Below, piece by piece: positions 7,096 to 14,512 of a DNA stretch of 33,661 bases (position 1 is the first letter of the stretch; each line of letters opens with the position of its first letter). The DNA comes from Clostridia bacterium. GTDB taxonomy: Bacteria; Bacillota; Clostridia; Christensenellales; Borkfalkiaceae. Made by a program: the position numbers and the translations under genes. The stretch lies in the NCBI GenBank assembly GCA_017621155.1, contig JAGATP010000022.1:1-33661 (forward strand), given 5' to 3'. The notes under the pieces were generated by a model. It was not told where the DNA came from, ran no database searches, and saw nothing but the letters and a program-made list of their open reading frames with translations.

Positions 7096-7719
7096 TCACG
7101 AATTTTTCCGATATTCGCAAAGGTGCGAAAGTGCGCACCTCTCGCAGTCGGGGTGACGGGAATGACAGACTTGTCTGCCGTGATAGATGAGCCAATGGTG
7201 CGCCTGCGACCAAAGCTCCTTGGGAATCGAGCGCTTTAAGTCCTCTTCCGTCTTGAAAGGCGTGTCCGCATGGGCAAGCCCCAATCGATTGCTGACGCGA
7301 AAGACGTGCGTATCGACGGCAATGGCGTCCCCGCCGAACCAGACGGAATAGACGACGTTCGCCGTCTTTTGCCCCACGCCCGCCAGCGATTTGAGCTCGG
7401 GAATCGTCGCGGGAACTTCTCCGCCGAATTTATCCAGAATGTCGCGGCTCGCCGAGAGGATATGCTTCGCCTTGCTGCGATAAAGTCCGCAGGGGAAAAT
7501 GATCTGACCGAGCTCTTCTTCTGAAAGTTCGAGCATGGAAGAAGGGGTGTTGTGCGCTTCAAACAAAACGCTCGTCACCTGATTGACCCGTTTGTCCGTA
7601 CACTGTGCGGATAAAATGACGGCGACAAGCAGCTCATAAGCCGTGCGGTACACAAGCGCGGGCTTCGCGTCGGGATAGCATTCCTCCAGAATTTCCATCA
7701 TTTGTTCTGTCTGTTTCAT
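7096..7719 (-). CDS. nth: Endonuclease III (base-excision repair glycosylase/AP lyase)
   Basis: A 207-residue HhH-GPD protein that removes oxidised pyrimidines and cleaves at the abasic site. Seen: helix-hairpin-helix LAGVGQKTANVV (112-123) with catalytic Lys118, VDTHVFRV (135-142) with catalytic Asp136, and a C-terminal [4Fe-4S] loop C185-x6-C192-x2-C195-x5-C201, identical in spacing to Escherichia coli Nth. The ATG at 7719 is preferred. A TTG at 7737 would extend it by six residues, but the -10 box lies in that extension. Neither start has a ribosome binding site; the -10 is six bases from the ATG, which predicts a leaderless message. Confidence 0.95.
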   Translation of the reverse strand: MKQTEQMMEILEECYPDAKPALVYRTAYELLVAVILSAQCTDKRVNQVTSVLFEAHNTPSSMLELSEEELGQIIFPCGLYRSKAKHILSASRDILDKFGGEVPATIPELKSLAGVGQKTANVVYSVWFGGDAIAVDTHVFRVSNRLGLAHADTPFKTEEDLKRSIPKELWSQAHHWLIYHGRQVCHSRHPDCERCALSHLCEYRKNS

Positions 7720-7725
7720 AAGAGT

Positions 7726-7754
7726 ATCATAGCACAATCAGGGGATTTTGGCAA
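7726..7754 (-). promoter_or_regulatory. Promoter of nth, predicting a leaderless mRNA
   Basis: TTGCCA (7754-7749), a 17-base spacer ending TGTGC, TATGAT (7731-7726), then six bases to the ATG at 7719. It sits across the 3' end of the DUF3343 gene. The -10 context (TGTGCTATRAT plus six bases plus ATG) is the same as for the helicase gene at 3623. Confidence 0.78.
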
Positions 7755-7980
7755 TCTTTTTTGGATAGCCCTGCAAAATTTTATAAAAGCCGACAAAGCC
7801 CGAATTTCCCTTGACGGCTACCCTTGCTTTGGGCAAAAGCTGTTCCTCGAACGATGCGGAAAGTCCGCAGCCGACGCCCGCCTCGTGCGGGGTAGAGACG
7901 ATTTCCGCACTTCCCCCCAAGAGGCGAAAGGCGCTTACAAAGGAAAAGAGCTGTGTTCTCGAACGAAAAACCGCAATCAT
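7738..7980 (-). CDS. DUF3343 / putative Se/S carrier-like protein
   Basis: An 80-residue protein matching the DUF3343 pattern: a short beta-alpha-beta fold with a single conserved cysteine in a CGL motif (GVGCGLS, Cys38), preceded by a PHE turn. The family is proposed to carry sulfur or selenium and is linked to SelD/YedF selenium genes and to class V aminotransferases. RBS GAGAGG is seven bases before the ATG at 7980; longer in-frame extensions would run through the divergent gene. It is divergent from a cysteine-desulfurase-family gene 57 bases away, which supports a shared role. Its stop is 18 bases upstream of the nth ATG. Confidence 0.75.
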   Translation of the reverse strand: MIAVFRSRTQLFSFVSAFRLLGGSAEIVSTPHEAGVGCGLSASFEEQLLPKARVAVKGNSGFVGFYKILQGYPKKIAKIP

Positions 7981-8037
7981 AGCATAACCTCTCTTTTGTC
8001 GGAATATAGTACAGTATATGCGTTTGGAGGTTTTCCC

Positions 8038-9120
8038 GTGATTTACTTTGACAACGCCGCTACGGGGGGAACGAAGCCGGACGAAGTTCTCCTTGCCGTC
8101 AAAAGCGTGCTCGCCCAATGCGCCAACCCAGGTCGGAGCGGGCACCGTCTGTCCGTTTCCATGGCAGAGCGGGTCTTTCTGACGAGGAGTCGTCTCTCTT
8201 CCTATTTCGGCGGCTACGGCGCGGAACGCGTCGTATTTACCAAGAATTGCACCGAAGCGCTCAACATCGCCATCTTTTCCCTGCAAGGTCACGTCGTCAC
8301 GACCGCCCTTGAGCACAACAGCGTCCTGCGTCCCCTCTATGCCAGAGGGAATTACGCTGTCTGCCCCTTAAAAGAGGGGAAAATCGACCCAGACGACCTA
8401 CTTGCCCTCGTTCAGCCCGACACGCAAGCAGTCGTCCTTTCCCTCGCGTCCAACGTGACGGGGTACGCGCCCAACGTGCGGGCAATCCGCGCCGTTCTCC
8501 CCAAGGAAGTCCTTCTCATCTGCGACGGCGCACAGTACGGGGGGCATCTGCCCCTTTCCATGAAGCAGCTCGGCATCGACGCACTTGCGCTCGCAGGGCA
8601 TAAGGGCTTAAACGGCATTCAGGGAAGCGGCGTTCTCCTCTTCTCCCCCCGCTTCTCTCCCCTGCCCCGCCTGTTCGGCGGAACGGGAACGGAGAGCAAT
8701 CGGCTCGACATGCCCGACTGTTATCCCGAGCGGCTCGAATCGGGCACGCTCAATTATCCCGCCATCATCTCCCTTTACGAGGGAATCCTAGCCCTACAAA
8801 CGAATGGAGAACACGATTTTACGCGCATGACGCGGTATCTGCACGCCGCGCTCTCCCGTCTTCCCGTCATCCTCTACTCTTCCCCCAATCCCTTCGGCAT
8901 TCTGTCCTTCGGGAGCGAAAAGAAAAATTCCGAAGAACTTGCCGCCATTCTCTCCTCCGATTTCGACATCGCGACGCGGGGAGGGCTGCACTGCGCTCCC
9001 CTCATTCACCGGGCGATCGACAAGACGGAAGGGGGCAGCCTTCGCGTGAGCCTCGGCTATCAGAATACCTATCGGGAAATGGATAAATTCCTCAGCGCAA
9101 TTCGCAAAATTCTGGCGTAA
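8038..9120 (+). CDS. Cysteine desulfurase family protein (class V aminotransferase)
   Basis: A 360-residue PLP enzyme starting at GTG 8038, seven bases behind GGAGG; a longer in-frame reading from 7702 crosses the divergent gene and is rejected. Family features: DNAATG near the N-terminus (5-10), LEHNS with PLP-stacking His93, CDGAQ with Asp163, GHKG with the Schiff-base Lys189, and RGGLHCAP (314-321) with a SufS-type catalytic Cys319. Such enzymes remove sulfur or selenium from cysteine or selenocysteine. The sequence fits the EF2568-type subgroup often found with selenium genes better than housekeeping IscS. DUF3343 is divergent next door; no SufU/IscU scaffold adjoins. Confidence 0.85.
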   Translation: MIYFDNAATGGTKPDEVLLAVKSVLAQCANPGRSGHRLSVSMAERVFLTRSRLSSYFGGYGAERVVFTKNCTEALNIAIFSLQGHVVTTALEHNSVLRPLYARGNYAVCPLKEGKIDPDDLLALVQPDTQAVVLSLASNVTGYAPNVRAIRAVLPKEVLLICDGAQYGGHLPLSMKQLGIDALALAGHKGLNGIQGSGVLLFSPRFSPLPRLFGGTGTESNRLDMPDCYPERLESGTLNYPAIISLYEGILALQTNGEHDFTRMTRYLHAALSRLPVILYSSPNPFGILSFGSEKKNSEELAAILSSDFDIATRGGLHCAPLIHRAIDKTEGGSLRVSLGYQNTYREMDKFLSAIRKILA

Positions 9121-9133
9121 AAAGCGCGAAGCG

Positions 9134-9184
9134 ACTTTTCCCAAACAAACTGCACAAAACAGCTTTCCCCCAAAACAAACTGCG
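9134..9184. repeat. Imperfect direct repeat in the intergenic gap
   Basis: Two copies of a roughly 21-base unit (CTTTTCCCAAACAAACTGC and CTTTCCCCCAAAACAAACTGC) lie between the cysteine-desulfurase gene and its terminator. They give an antisense ORF a repeated FxQFVxxxS pattern, but I see no gene here. Significance unknown. Confidence 0.5.
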
Positions 9185-9206
9185 CGAATCCGCGCAAAAA
9201 TTCTTT

Positions 9207-9253
9207 CAAAAAACGGCAGGCGTCCCTCTTTTGAGACTGACCCTGCCGTTTTC
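9207..9253. terminator. Compound terminator hairpin, left copy of island-flanking repeat
   Basis: AAAACGGCAGG (9210-9220) pairs perfectly with CCTGCCGTTTT (9242-9252); the interior TCCCTCT...GAG forms a smaller inner stem. It ends the cysteine-desulfurase transcript and, in the other direction, could end the island transcripts. The same 11-base arms, orientation and TCCCTCT interior recur at 15054-15098. Confidence 0.88.
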
Positions 9254-9347
9254 CTTTTAAGTTGTTAAAAGACAAATCGCACGCGTGCAAATCAAGCTCT
9301 TGCAAAAGTTTTTTTTCGACTTCCTCTCTACACAACAATGCGAAAAA

Positions 9348-9884
9348 CTATTTCTTCGGTTTTTTCGTATAAATCACCTTTGCCCCCGGGATATCGGGAA
9401 AATCATGTTTCCCGTTATCGAAAAGCATATCGTGCAATCTTTGCAACCAATTTCTTTTGGATTTTACGATATAAATCTCTTTCGCCCCGGAAATGTAAGG
9501 CAATCTCTTGAATTTCTTATCGTATCGGCGCAAAGTCCTTAAAAAATCATCCTCGAATCCCCCTTCCCACAATACCAAACGAATGATTGCGTCAAGCGTA
9601 GAACTATCACTATCAATCAAAACAATGCCTTTTTCAGCATTCTCTAATTCCCGCTCGATGATTGGGATAATAGAACCCTGAATCAACTCTGCTTCCGTCT
9701 CTTTTTGCGCTTCACAATGCAAATAGTCCAGCAATTCATGAAGATCCCGTTTATATTCTTCCATGGGATAGGGGATCGTTGCTTTTGGGAAAAGACGGGA
9801 TTGCAAATTTTCTCTTTGGAAAAGATACGATTGCAAATCTTCTCTTTCGAGAAAACTCGGCTTAAAATTTTTTTGACCCTTCAT
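9348..9884 (-). CDS. Orphan island protein with N-terminal 10-residue repeats
   Basis: A 178-residue protein of no recognised family. The N-terminus consists of near-repeats of ten residues (FLEREDLQSY, LFQRENLQSR, LFPKATIPYP), encoded by a 30-base tandem duplication. The middle (EEYKRDLHELLDYLHCEAQKE) is helical. The rest has an alternating charged/hydrophobic pattern (GIVLIDSDSSTLDAIIRLVLWEGGFEDDF) and ends in two similar segments, PYISGAKEIYIVK and FPDIPGAKVIYTK. GAGG precedes the ATG. It is last in a leftward run of small AT-rich genes. Size and lack of homology suit an immunity-type or defence accessory protein, but nothing proves this. Confidence 0.65.
   Translation of the reverse strand: MKGQKNFKPSFLEREDLQSYLFQRENLQSRLFPKATIPYPMEEYKRDLHELLDYLHCEAQKETEAELIQGSIIPIIERELENAEKGIVLIDSDSSTLDAIIRLVLWEGGFEDDFLRTLRRYDKKFKRLPYISGAKEIYIVKSKRNWLQRLHDMLFDNGKHDFPDIPGAKVIYTKKPKK
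9790..9849. repeat. 30-base tandem repeat, two copies, in a coding region
   Basis: Positions 9790-9819 and 9820-9849 differ at only a handful of bases (shared core GATTGCAAAT.TTCTCTTT) and stay in frame, adding ten residues per unit to the protein at 9348-9884. A third, degraded unit may follow to about 9857. It is a likely site of copy-number change between strains. Confidence 0.75.
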
Positions 9885-9928
9885 AGGAAAACCTCATAAA
9901 GTCACACTATAACCTATCATGAAAAAAC

Positions 9929-10333
9929 TCAATACTCTTTTAAAATGTTACAGCAAATCTCTTCCGCATAAATCCAAATCGGCGAAAAATCATAGCAATC
10001 CATATTAAATTTGAACAAATACCCCTCGCATATAAAATCAGCATCTTTTAACGGACTTTTCTTCACGTCGGAAACCACTTCGATAAACGCTTTCCCCTCA
10101 CAGGGAGAAAAACAATCCAAAAGTTTTGCAGAGATGTACGAAGGCGTTTTGAATATAATCTCGATTGACTCATAGCCCTCCCAAAACAAATCTTCACTCC
10201 CTATGAGCACAATCCTGAAATCTTTCGCCTCATCGATTTTATAGATTTCTTTGAACGTAAAATCAAGCCACAGCGGTTTTTTTACATAAGCATTGATTTT
10301 CTCGACTTCATGCATTACCTGTTCTAACGTCAT
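9929..10333 (-). CDS. Orphan island protein (134 aa), immunity-like
   Basis: I do not recognise the family. The protein is acidic, 134 residues, soluble, with aromatic beta-strand-like segments (ESIEIIFKTPSYISAKLL, FSPIWIYAEEICCNILKEY). That composition, the small size and the stacking with unrelated small acidic proteins recall immunity genes of polymorphic or contact-dependent toxins. This is inference; no toxin gene is in the window. RBS AAGGAG precedes the ATG at 10333. It lies 10 bases after the neighbouring gene, so both are probably co-transcribed. Confidence 0.65.
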   Translation of the reverse strand: MTLEQVMHEVEKINAYVKKPLWLDFTFKEIYKIDEAKDFRIVLIGSEDLFWEGYESIEIIFKTPSYISAKLLDCFSPCEGKAFIEVVSDVKKSPLKDADFICEGYLFKFNMDCYDFSPIWIYAEEICCNILKEY

Positions 10334-10343
10334 CTTTATCTCC

Positions 10344-11168
10344 TTACAGCTTTATTCCTTTGAGAATCTTCCTCCATTCCAAAAGAAGCTCTTCGCTCAA
10401 TTCTTCCTTTAAAAGAATTTGATAATTTTCGGGAAAATCATTTTTTGTAATCTGACAAAAGAGCTTTCCTTCCTTTTTATAAAATAATACGGCGATATCG
10501 TTATTAAAAAAAGCGTAATACACATCGTATTGATGCAAATTCACTCCGTCGATCTCGTCTCTCAAATCACGTTCAAAGAGAAAAACGTCATAACCGATAT
10601 CCTCCGATTGCGTTTCCTGGATGTGATCGATCTTGGAAAAATAATGCAACATGTACCCGATTTCGTATTGGAAAGAATCCTGCTCTATGAAATATTCTTC
10701 CCCATTGACCACAACGGACAAACATACGTCGTCCTCCGTAAAGAGCATTTCTTTAGGGGTGCTTATGATAAAAAAGCTATTTTCACCAATTCTCAGTTTT
10801 GCTTTCCTATTCTCATGAAAGAAATTTGTAGAAATGATCTCTTTCATCTGAGCAGACGATAACTTCGGTACTTTCCAATTTTGTTTTTTCATATGCAGGA
10901 CAAAAGCTTCTTCTAGTTTGTAGTGGTATTTTTCCACATAATAGATGATCACGTCATCCCATATCCATACGCCATCCGTATACAGACACGGCCCTGTAAA
11001 GACTTGCTTGGAAAACACGTCCTCTACGATCGCGGGAGCGGAAGCAAAAACGTTTCCCTTTTTTAAATAGGAGAGAATTTCCGCCTCATTCTCTTGCGGA
11101 ATGGCAGAAATTTTAGAAGCAATCCATTGAGAATCTTCCCAATCAAACAATAAAGAATTATTCAACAT
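10344..11168 (-). CDS. Orphan island protein (274 aa), immunity-like
   Basis: A 274-residue acidic soluble protein. A segment near residue 80 (LYTDGVWIWDDVIIYYVEKYH, followed by an acidic helix) resembles conserved stretches in uncharacterised proteins of bacterial toxin-immunity loci, where a tyrosine/tryptophan-rich motif precedes a helix of the EEAFVLHM kind. I recall this pattern but cannot name a family. The second half is alternating strands with aromatic residues (FLFERDLRDEIDG, YDVYYAFFNNDIAVLFYKKEG). A GGGTGGGTG ribosome binding site precedes the ATG. It is followed at 10 bases by another orphan gene. Confidence 0.66.
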   Translation of the reverse strand: MLNNSLLFDWEDSQWIASKISAIPQENEAEILSYLKKGNVFASAPAIVEDVFSKQVFTGPCLYTDGVWIWDDVIIYYVEKYHYKLEEAFVLHMKKQNWKVPKLSSAQMKEIISTNFFHENRKAKLRIGENSFFIISTPKEMLFTEDDVCLSVVVNGEEYFIEQDSFQYEIGYMLHYFSKIDHIQETQSEDIGYDVFLFERDLRDEIDGVNLHQYDVYYAFFNNDIAVLFYKKEGKLFCQITKNDFPENYQILLKEELSEELLLEWRKILKGIKL

Positions 11169-11226
11169 ATTACACCCACCCTAAAAATACCGATATTTCT
11201 ATGCTCGGTAAAAAATCGCATTGGAT

Positions 11227-11583
11227 TCAACCGTCCATTCCAAAAGAATGCGCTTCCTCTATGATTTTACCAATCGCGACCTTTGTCCCTCCTTCATACA
11301 GTTCGAACTCTGCGCCGATTTGAAGGTATTCAAACGGCGCATTTTCAACCAGATAGGTGATCGTAGAAATCGTTTCTTTTCCCTTGATTTCTTCATTAAA
11401 GACAACCGAACTCCATAAAGGAAGGCGTGAAACATTTCCTTCCCAAATGGGCGTTGCGTACTGTCCTTTGAAAGCTATGATTGGAGCATAGGAATATTGT
11501 TTCTTTCTATCCTCCCGTTTTAAAATCGGCGGAATTCTCTTTGCGCTAAAAAGCCATAAGATTTTTGCTCGTGCGATTTTCAT
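11227..11583 (-). CDS. Small EF-Tu domain III-like beta-barrel protein
   Basis: A 118-residue protein. After a short basic N-terminus (MKIARAKILWLFSAKR) the body resembles the third beta-barrel of elongation factor Tu: a YATPIWEG stretch like the TPFFNGYRPQ strand region, a long middle, then FELYEGGTKVAIGKIIE, the counterpart of the FAIREGGRTVGAGVV strand. There is no GTPase domain, so it is not an elongation factor; stand-alone barrels of this kind occur in small accessory proteins. The ATG is preceded by AGGGGGCG. The resemblance comes from eye comparison and needs a structure-based search. Confidence 0.6.
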   Translation of the reverse strand: MKIARAKILWLFSAKRIPPILKREDRKKQYSYAPIIAFKGQYATPIWEGNVSRLPLWSSVVFNEEIKGKETISTITYLVENAPFEYLQIGAEFELYEGGTKVAIGKIIEEAHSFGMDG

Positions 11584-11604
11584 AACGCCCCCTAGATTCT
11601 AAAC

Positions 11605-11718
11605 TCACTTTTTCAATCTTGTATCCTGCAACAATTCAGATTGCAATCGAGCGACAAATCCTTCGAAAGAAAAATCTTTCTCATAATGAAATTTGCCGTA
11701 TTTCTTCTTATTTACACG
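11605..11718 (-). pseudogene. 3' remnant of a truncated gene
   Basis: In the 123-base gap after the 912-residue gene, one frame reads coding-like to a TGA at 11607-11605: ...KKYGKFHYEKDFSF, then EGFVARLQSELLQDTRLKK. No plausible start exists: an in-frame TAA (11721-11719) precedes it, and the fragment overlaps the last bases of the larger gene. It looks like the C-terminal tail of a gene whose front was lost when the present junction formed. Parent family not recognised. Confidence 0.5.
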
Positions 11719-14446
11719 TTAAAAGGCAAGAAATCGTACCCGTTATCGGATCATAATTTAGCAGAGTGCTATCAGATACGGTCTTGAATATATCCTCATG
11801 GGGAATTCTAATTCCATAATAGTTTTCGATATAATCTTGAAGTTCCGTAACAGACAGGCTATCCTTCTTTTCAAAGATGTATTCAAAGAAGTCTTTTCGG
11901 GTAAACTTGATATCGCCTTTGATAAACACAACTCCGCTCTTCATCCTTCGAAAAGAAAACCGATTATCTCCGCGCAACAGCGAAGCATAGAAAAGATCTC
12001 CATAGTCCAGAGCAGAGAATTTTTTTACCTTTCCGCCATCGAACACCATTTTAAGAGTAAAATATTCGTTCTCGGGTACGTTATCAAATACCTCATTGCG
12101 GAATCCTTCAATATCAGCATCCGTTACGCCTTGCTCTTTGATTCTCCGCACATTCACATACTCGTCAGGTTCAAACTCAATAATTTCACATGTGTCTTTC
12201 AATTCCATCAGGCAAGAGTAATACGTGCCGATACCCGAAAACCTGCTACCGATTTCACTTAAATTGATTACATCATCAGTCGTCAAGCACTTCCTAAAAT
12301 ATGCCTCCGCAGTCATAGTACTTCTGACAACATAATTGCAATATGGTGTAAAGCCCAAACGCTTGAAATTATACGCTGAAAGCAAAGTCTCATCATAACT
12401 CTTAGCGACTGATTTGTAAAGCTCCTTAGCCTCGTCTATGAAGTAAAAATCTTCCGTTAAAGCGGAACGTAGTGCATTGAAATCTTCCTTCGGCAACTCA
12501 TCGTTTTTAACAGAAAAGATCCCATTGTTATAATATAAGTTAACCTCCGGAAGCCAGTTTGACTTTATGAATTCAGGTTTGAACCCGTATTCTTCACTCA
12601 AGAAGGCTGCCAAATCGTCCGAAGATATTGGCGAAAGAAGACAGATTGCGTCAAACACCGCTTTCGCACGACTAAATTCCCCGAAGCGGATTGTCGGGTT
12701 GCGCGAGAAGTTTATATATTCATCTTCACTATACACTTTACGCAGCAAATTATGCAGTTCATATTCATCGCGCAAGACGTAAGATTTCATCAGCTCCGAA
12801 TAATCTTTAAAAAACTTTTCCGCAGACAGTTCTATATTACGATACCTTTTTAAATTGAGCGTTTGCAACAGCTCGGAAAAGTCCATTTCGTCTATATTAT
12901 AATAACGCAAACGACGGTTCTGCTTCCAAAGTATTTTGCGCGAGCGGAGTAAGGAATTTTCAAGCGCTCGATAGTTTCCTTCGAGCTGCAACTTTTTATT
13001 ATCTGCTAATTTGTGTTCCTCCAAAAAATCGTTGTATAATTTTATAAATTCATCAAAATACGTCTCCTCTAAACAGTAAGTTGAAAGGACATACTCCTTC
13101 AATGCAAATCTGTTAAGCGGAATTCTTTGATTGCCAATTATCAAGAAATCTTTATTGAGAAATCGCTGTATACCATACCGCAAATGTAGCGGTAGTTTCT
13201 CGTCTGAAAGCGCTTTCGATAACTCGTCCGCGCCGTTATCATACCTTACAGTAAGATAATTCCATACGTATTCCGCTTCCGAAGTCATTTCGCAAAAATC
13301 ATCTTGCTCCAAAGAATACGTTTCAAAAAAATACTTATACTTGTCTTCTTTCACGTTATCGATAATATCGGCATGCTTATTTTTTACGAACAATTTTTCA
13401 TAACTTTTTTCTATAATTTGACGAATACGCTCTTTTGTAAAATCATAAACTCCCGCTATTGCTTCAAGCGTTTCGCCATTTAACCGGCGAGCCATAACTT
13501 CCATTTCTCTACTCGTCAAAGTGTTTATTACATCCATAATAGAAGGATAAATAAAATAAACTTTGTTATATTCCCTATAAGCCGTACCTTTTAAAATTAT
13601 TTTATCGACGGCGTTTTTAACTGCAACATCGTCACAGTCAAACTCGATAGCTTGTGCTATCTGCTCAATCGTTATTCCATCAAATAAACTTTCCTTTATG
13701 ATAGCCGTTACTTTTATTTCAATCAGCTCATTGATAACAGGCAAAGATTTGATCAACAATAATAAACTTTGCAACGACCTTTCTTCTGCAGGTAAATCGA
13801 AAATACAGCCAAGTATGGTTGAATCCAAATGTTCTTCATTCCCTACCTTATATAAACACTGCAATTCAGTCTTAGCTTCCATAAAAAGTTCTAAAATGCA
13901 CTGTCTTTCTTCTTCCATACCACGGATAGAACTGCTTATAAACTGCTTTTTTAGCTCAACTAATTCGTTTATACTTTTTTGCCCCAATCCGCTTATATTT
14001 GAAACATTTTCAAGAGCGAGGAACTGTCTTGCATATTTAACTTGCATTACATCCATACGGTTGCGGGAACGCACGGAAAGAGGAACACTATCAAACGATA
14101 TATCCCAAGCAATTTTATTATGCCACTTAAATGCTATGATAACATCGTCGGTGGCGGTCTCATCTTCCCCAAAGTCCCCCTCCTCGAACTGCTTTAATTT
14201 TAAAAGCAACTCATTGACGGTGCCCACGCCCATATTTCTGAAATTCATTAGTGTAACGGTATTTATACCTATAAAATCGGAAATATTATGTAGTCCTTCA
14301 CGGATTAAGACGTTATATGCCCTTACGCTCAAATTTAAATCCTCAATAGGCTTATCCTTTATAACCTTGCCTGTCGCTCGACACAGCAATTCCCCGTCAA
14401 CAAGCACATAGTCTTCAAATAAAATTCTTCCGTATAAATCTTCCAC
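11708..14446 (-). CDS. Alpha-CTD/sigma region-4-like fusion protein (912 aa)
   Basis: A large protein that combines pieces resembling RNA polymerase parts. Residues 33-87 match the alpha-subunit C-terminal domain (PIEDLNLSVRAYNVLIREG, then a GVGTVNELLLKL helix-hairpin-helix). Residues 120-168 form a second alpha-CTD-like unit (LSVRSRNRM...ISGLGQKSINELVELKKQF). Residues 258-300 look like a winged helix. Residues 310-353 match sigma-70 region 4 (LTSREMEVMARRLNGETLEAIAG, then YDFTKERIRQIIEKSYEKLF). The remaining 550 residues are acidic, helical, with further winged-helix-like stretches (ISSDDLAAFLSEEYG; LSVTELQDYIENYYG). No catalytic motif is seen. GTG at 14446 is set by GGGAG. The gene is AT-rich. 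DNA binding or polymerase modulation is inferred. Confidence 0.82.
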   Translation of the reverse strand: MEDLYGRILFEDYVLVDGELLCRATGKVIKDKPIEDLNLSVRAYNVLIREGLHNISDFIGINTVTLMNFRNMGVGTVNELLLKLKQFEEGDFGEDETATDDVIIAFKWHNKIAWDISFDSVPLSVRSRNRMDVMQVKYARQFLALENVSNISGLGQKSINELVELKKQFISSSIRGMEEERQCILELFMEAKTELQCLYKVGNEEHLDSTILGCIFDLPAEERSLQSLLLLIKSLPVINELIEIKVTAIIKESLFDGITIEQIAQAIEFDCDDVAVKNAVDKIILKGTAYREYNKVYFIYPSIMDVINTLTSREMEVMARRLNGETLEAIAGVYDFTKERIRQIIEKSYEKLFVKNKHADIIDNVKEDKYKYFFETYSLEQDDFCEMTSEAEYVWNYLTVRYDNGADELSKALSDEKLPLHLRYGIQRFLNKDFLIIGNQRIPLNRFALKEYVLSTYCLEETYFDEFIKLYNDFLEEHKLADNKKLQLEGNYRALENSLLRSRKILWKQNRRLRYYNIDEMDFSELLQTLNLKRYRNIELSAEKFFKDYSELMKSYVLRDEYELHNLLRKVYSEDEYINFSRNPTIRFGEFSRAKAVFDAICLLSPISSDDLAAFLSEEYGFKPEFIKSNWLPEVNLYYNNGIFSVKNDELPKEDFNALRSALTEDFYFIDEAKELYKSVAKSYDETLLSAYNFKRLGFTPYCNYVVRSTMTAEAYFRKCLTTDDVINLSEIGSRFSGIGTYYSCLMELKDTCEIIEFEPDEYVNVRRIKEQGVTDADIEGFRNEVFDNVPENEYFTLKMVFDGGKVKKFSALDYGDLFYASLLRGDNRFSFRRMKSGVVFIKGDIKFTRKDFFEYIFEKKDSLSVTELQDYIENYYGIRIPHEDIFKTVSDSTLLNYDPITGTISCLLTCK

Positions 14447-14512
14447 TTTTTATCTCCCGCAAATATAATATTTCCTTTAGCTATAAGATACTTTTATTTC
14501 TCGGATATTTTT

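Noticed and set aside
9069..9338. Minus-strand 89-codon ORF with FAQFVLGES/FVQFVWEKS repeat
   Set aside because: It lies antisense to the end of the desulfurase gene and across the terminator hairpin; its repeat comes from the intergenic direct repeat. No ribosome binding site.
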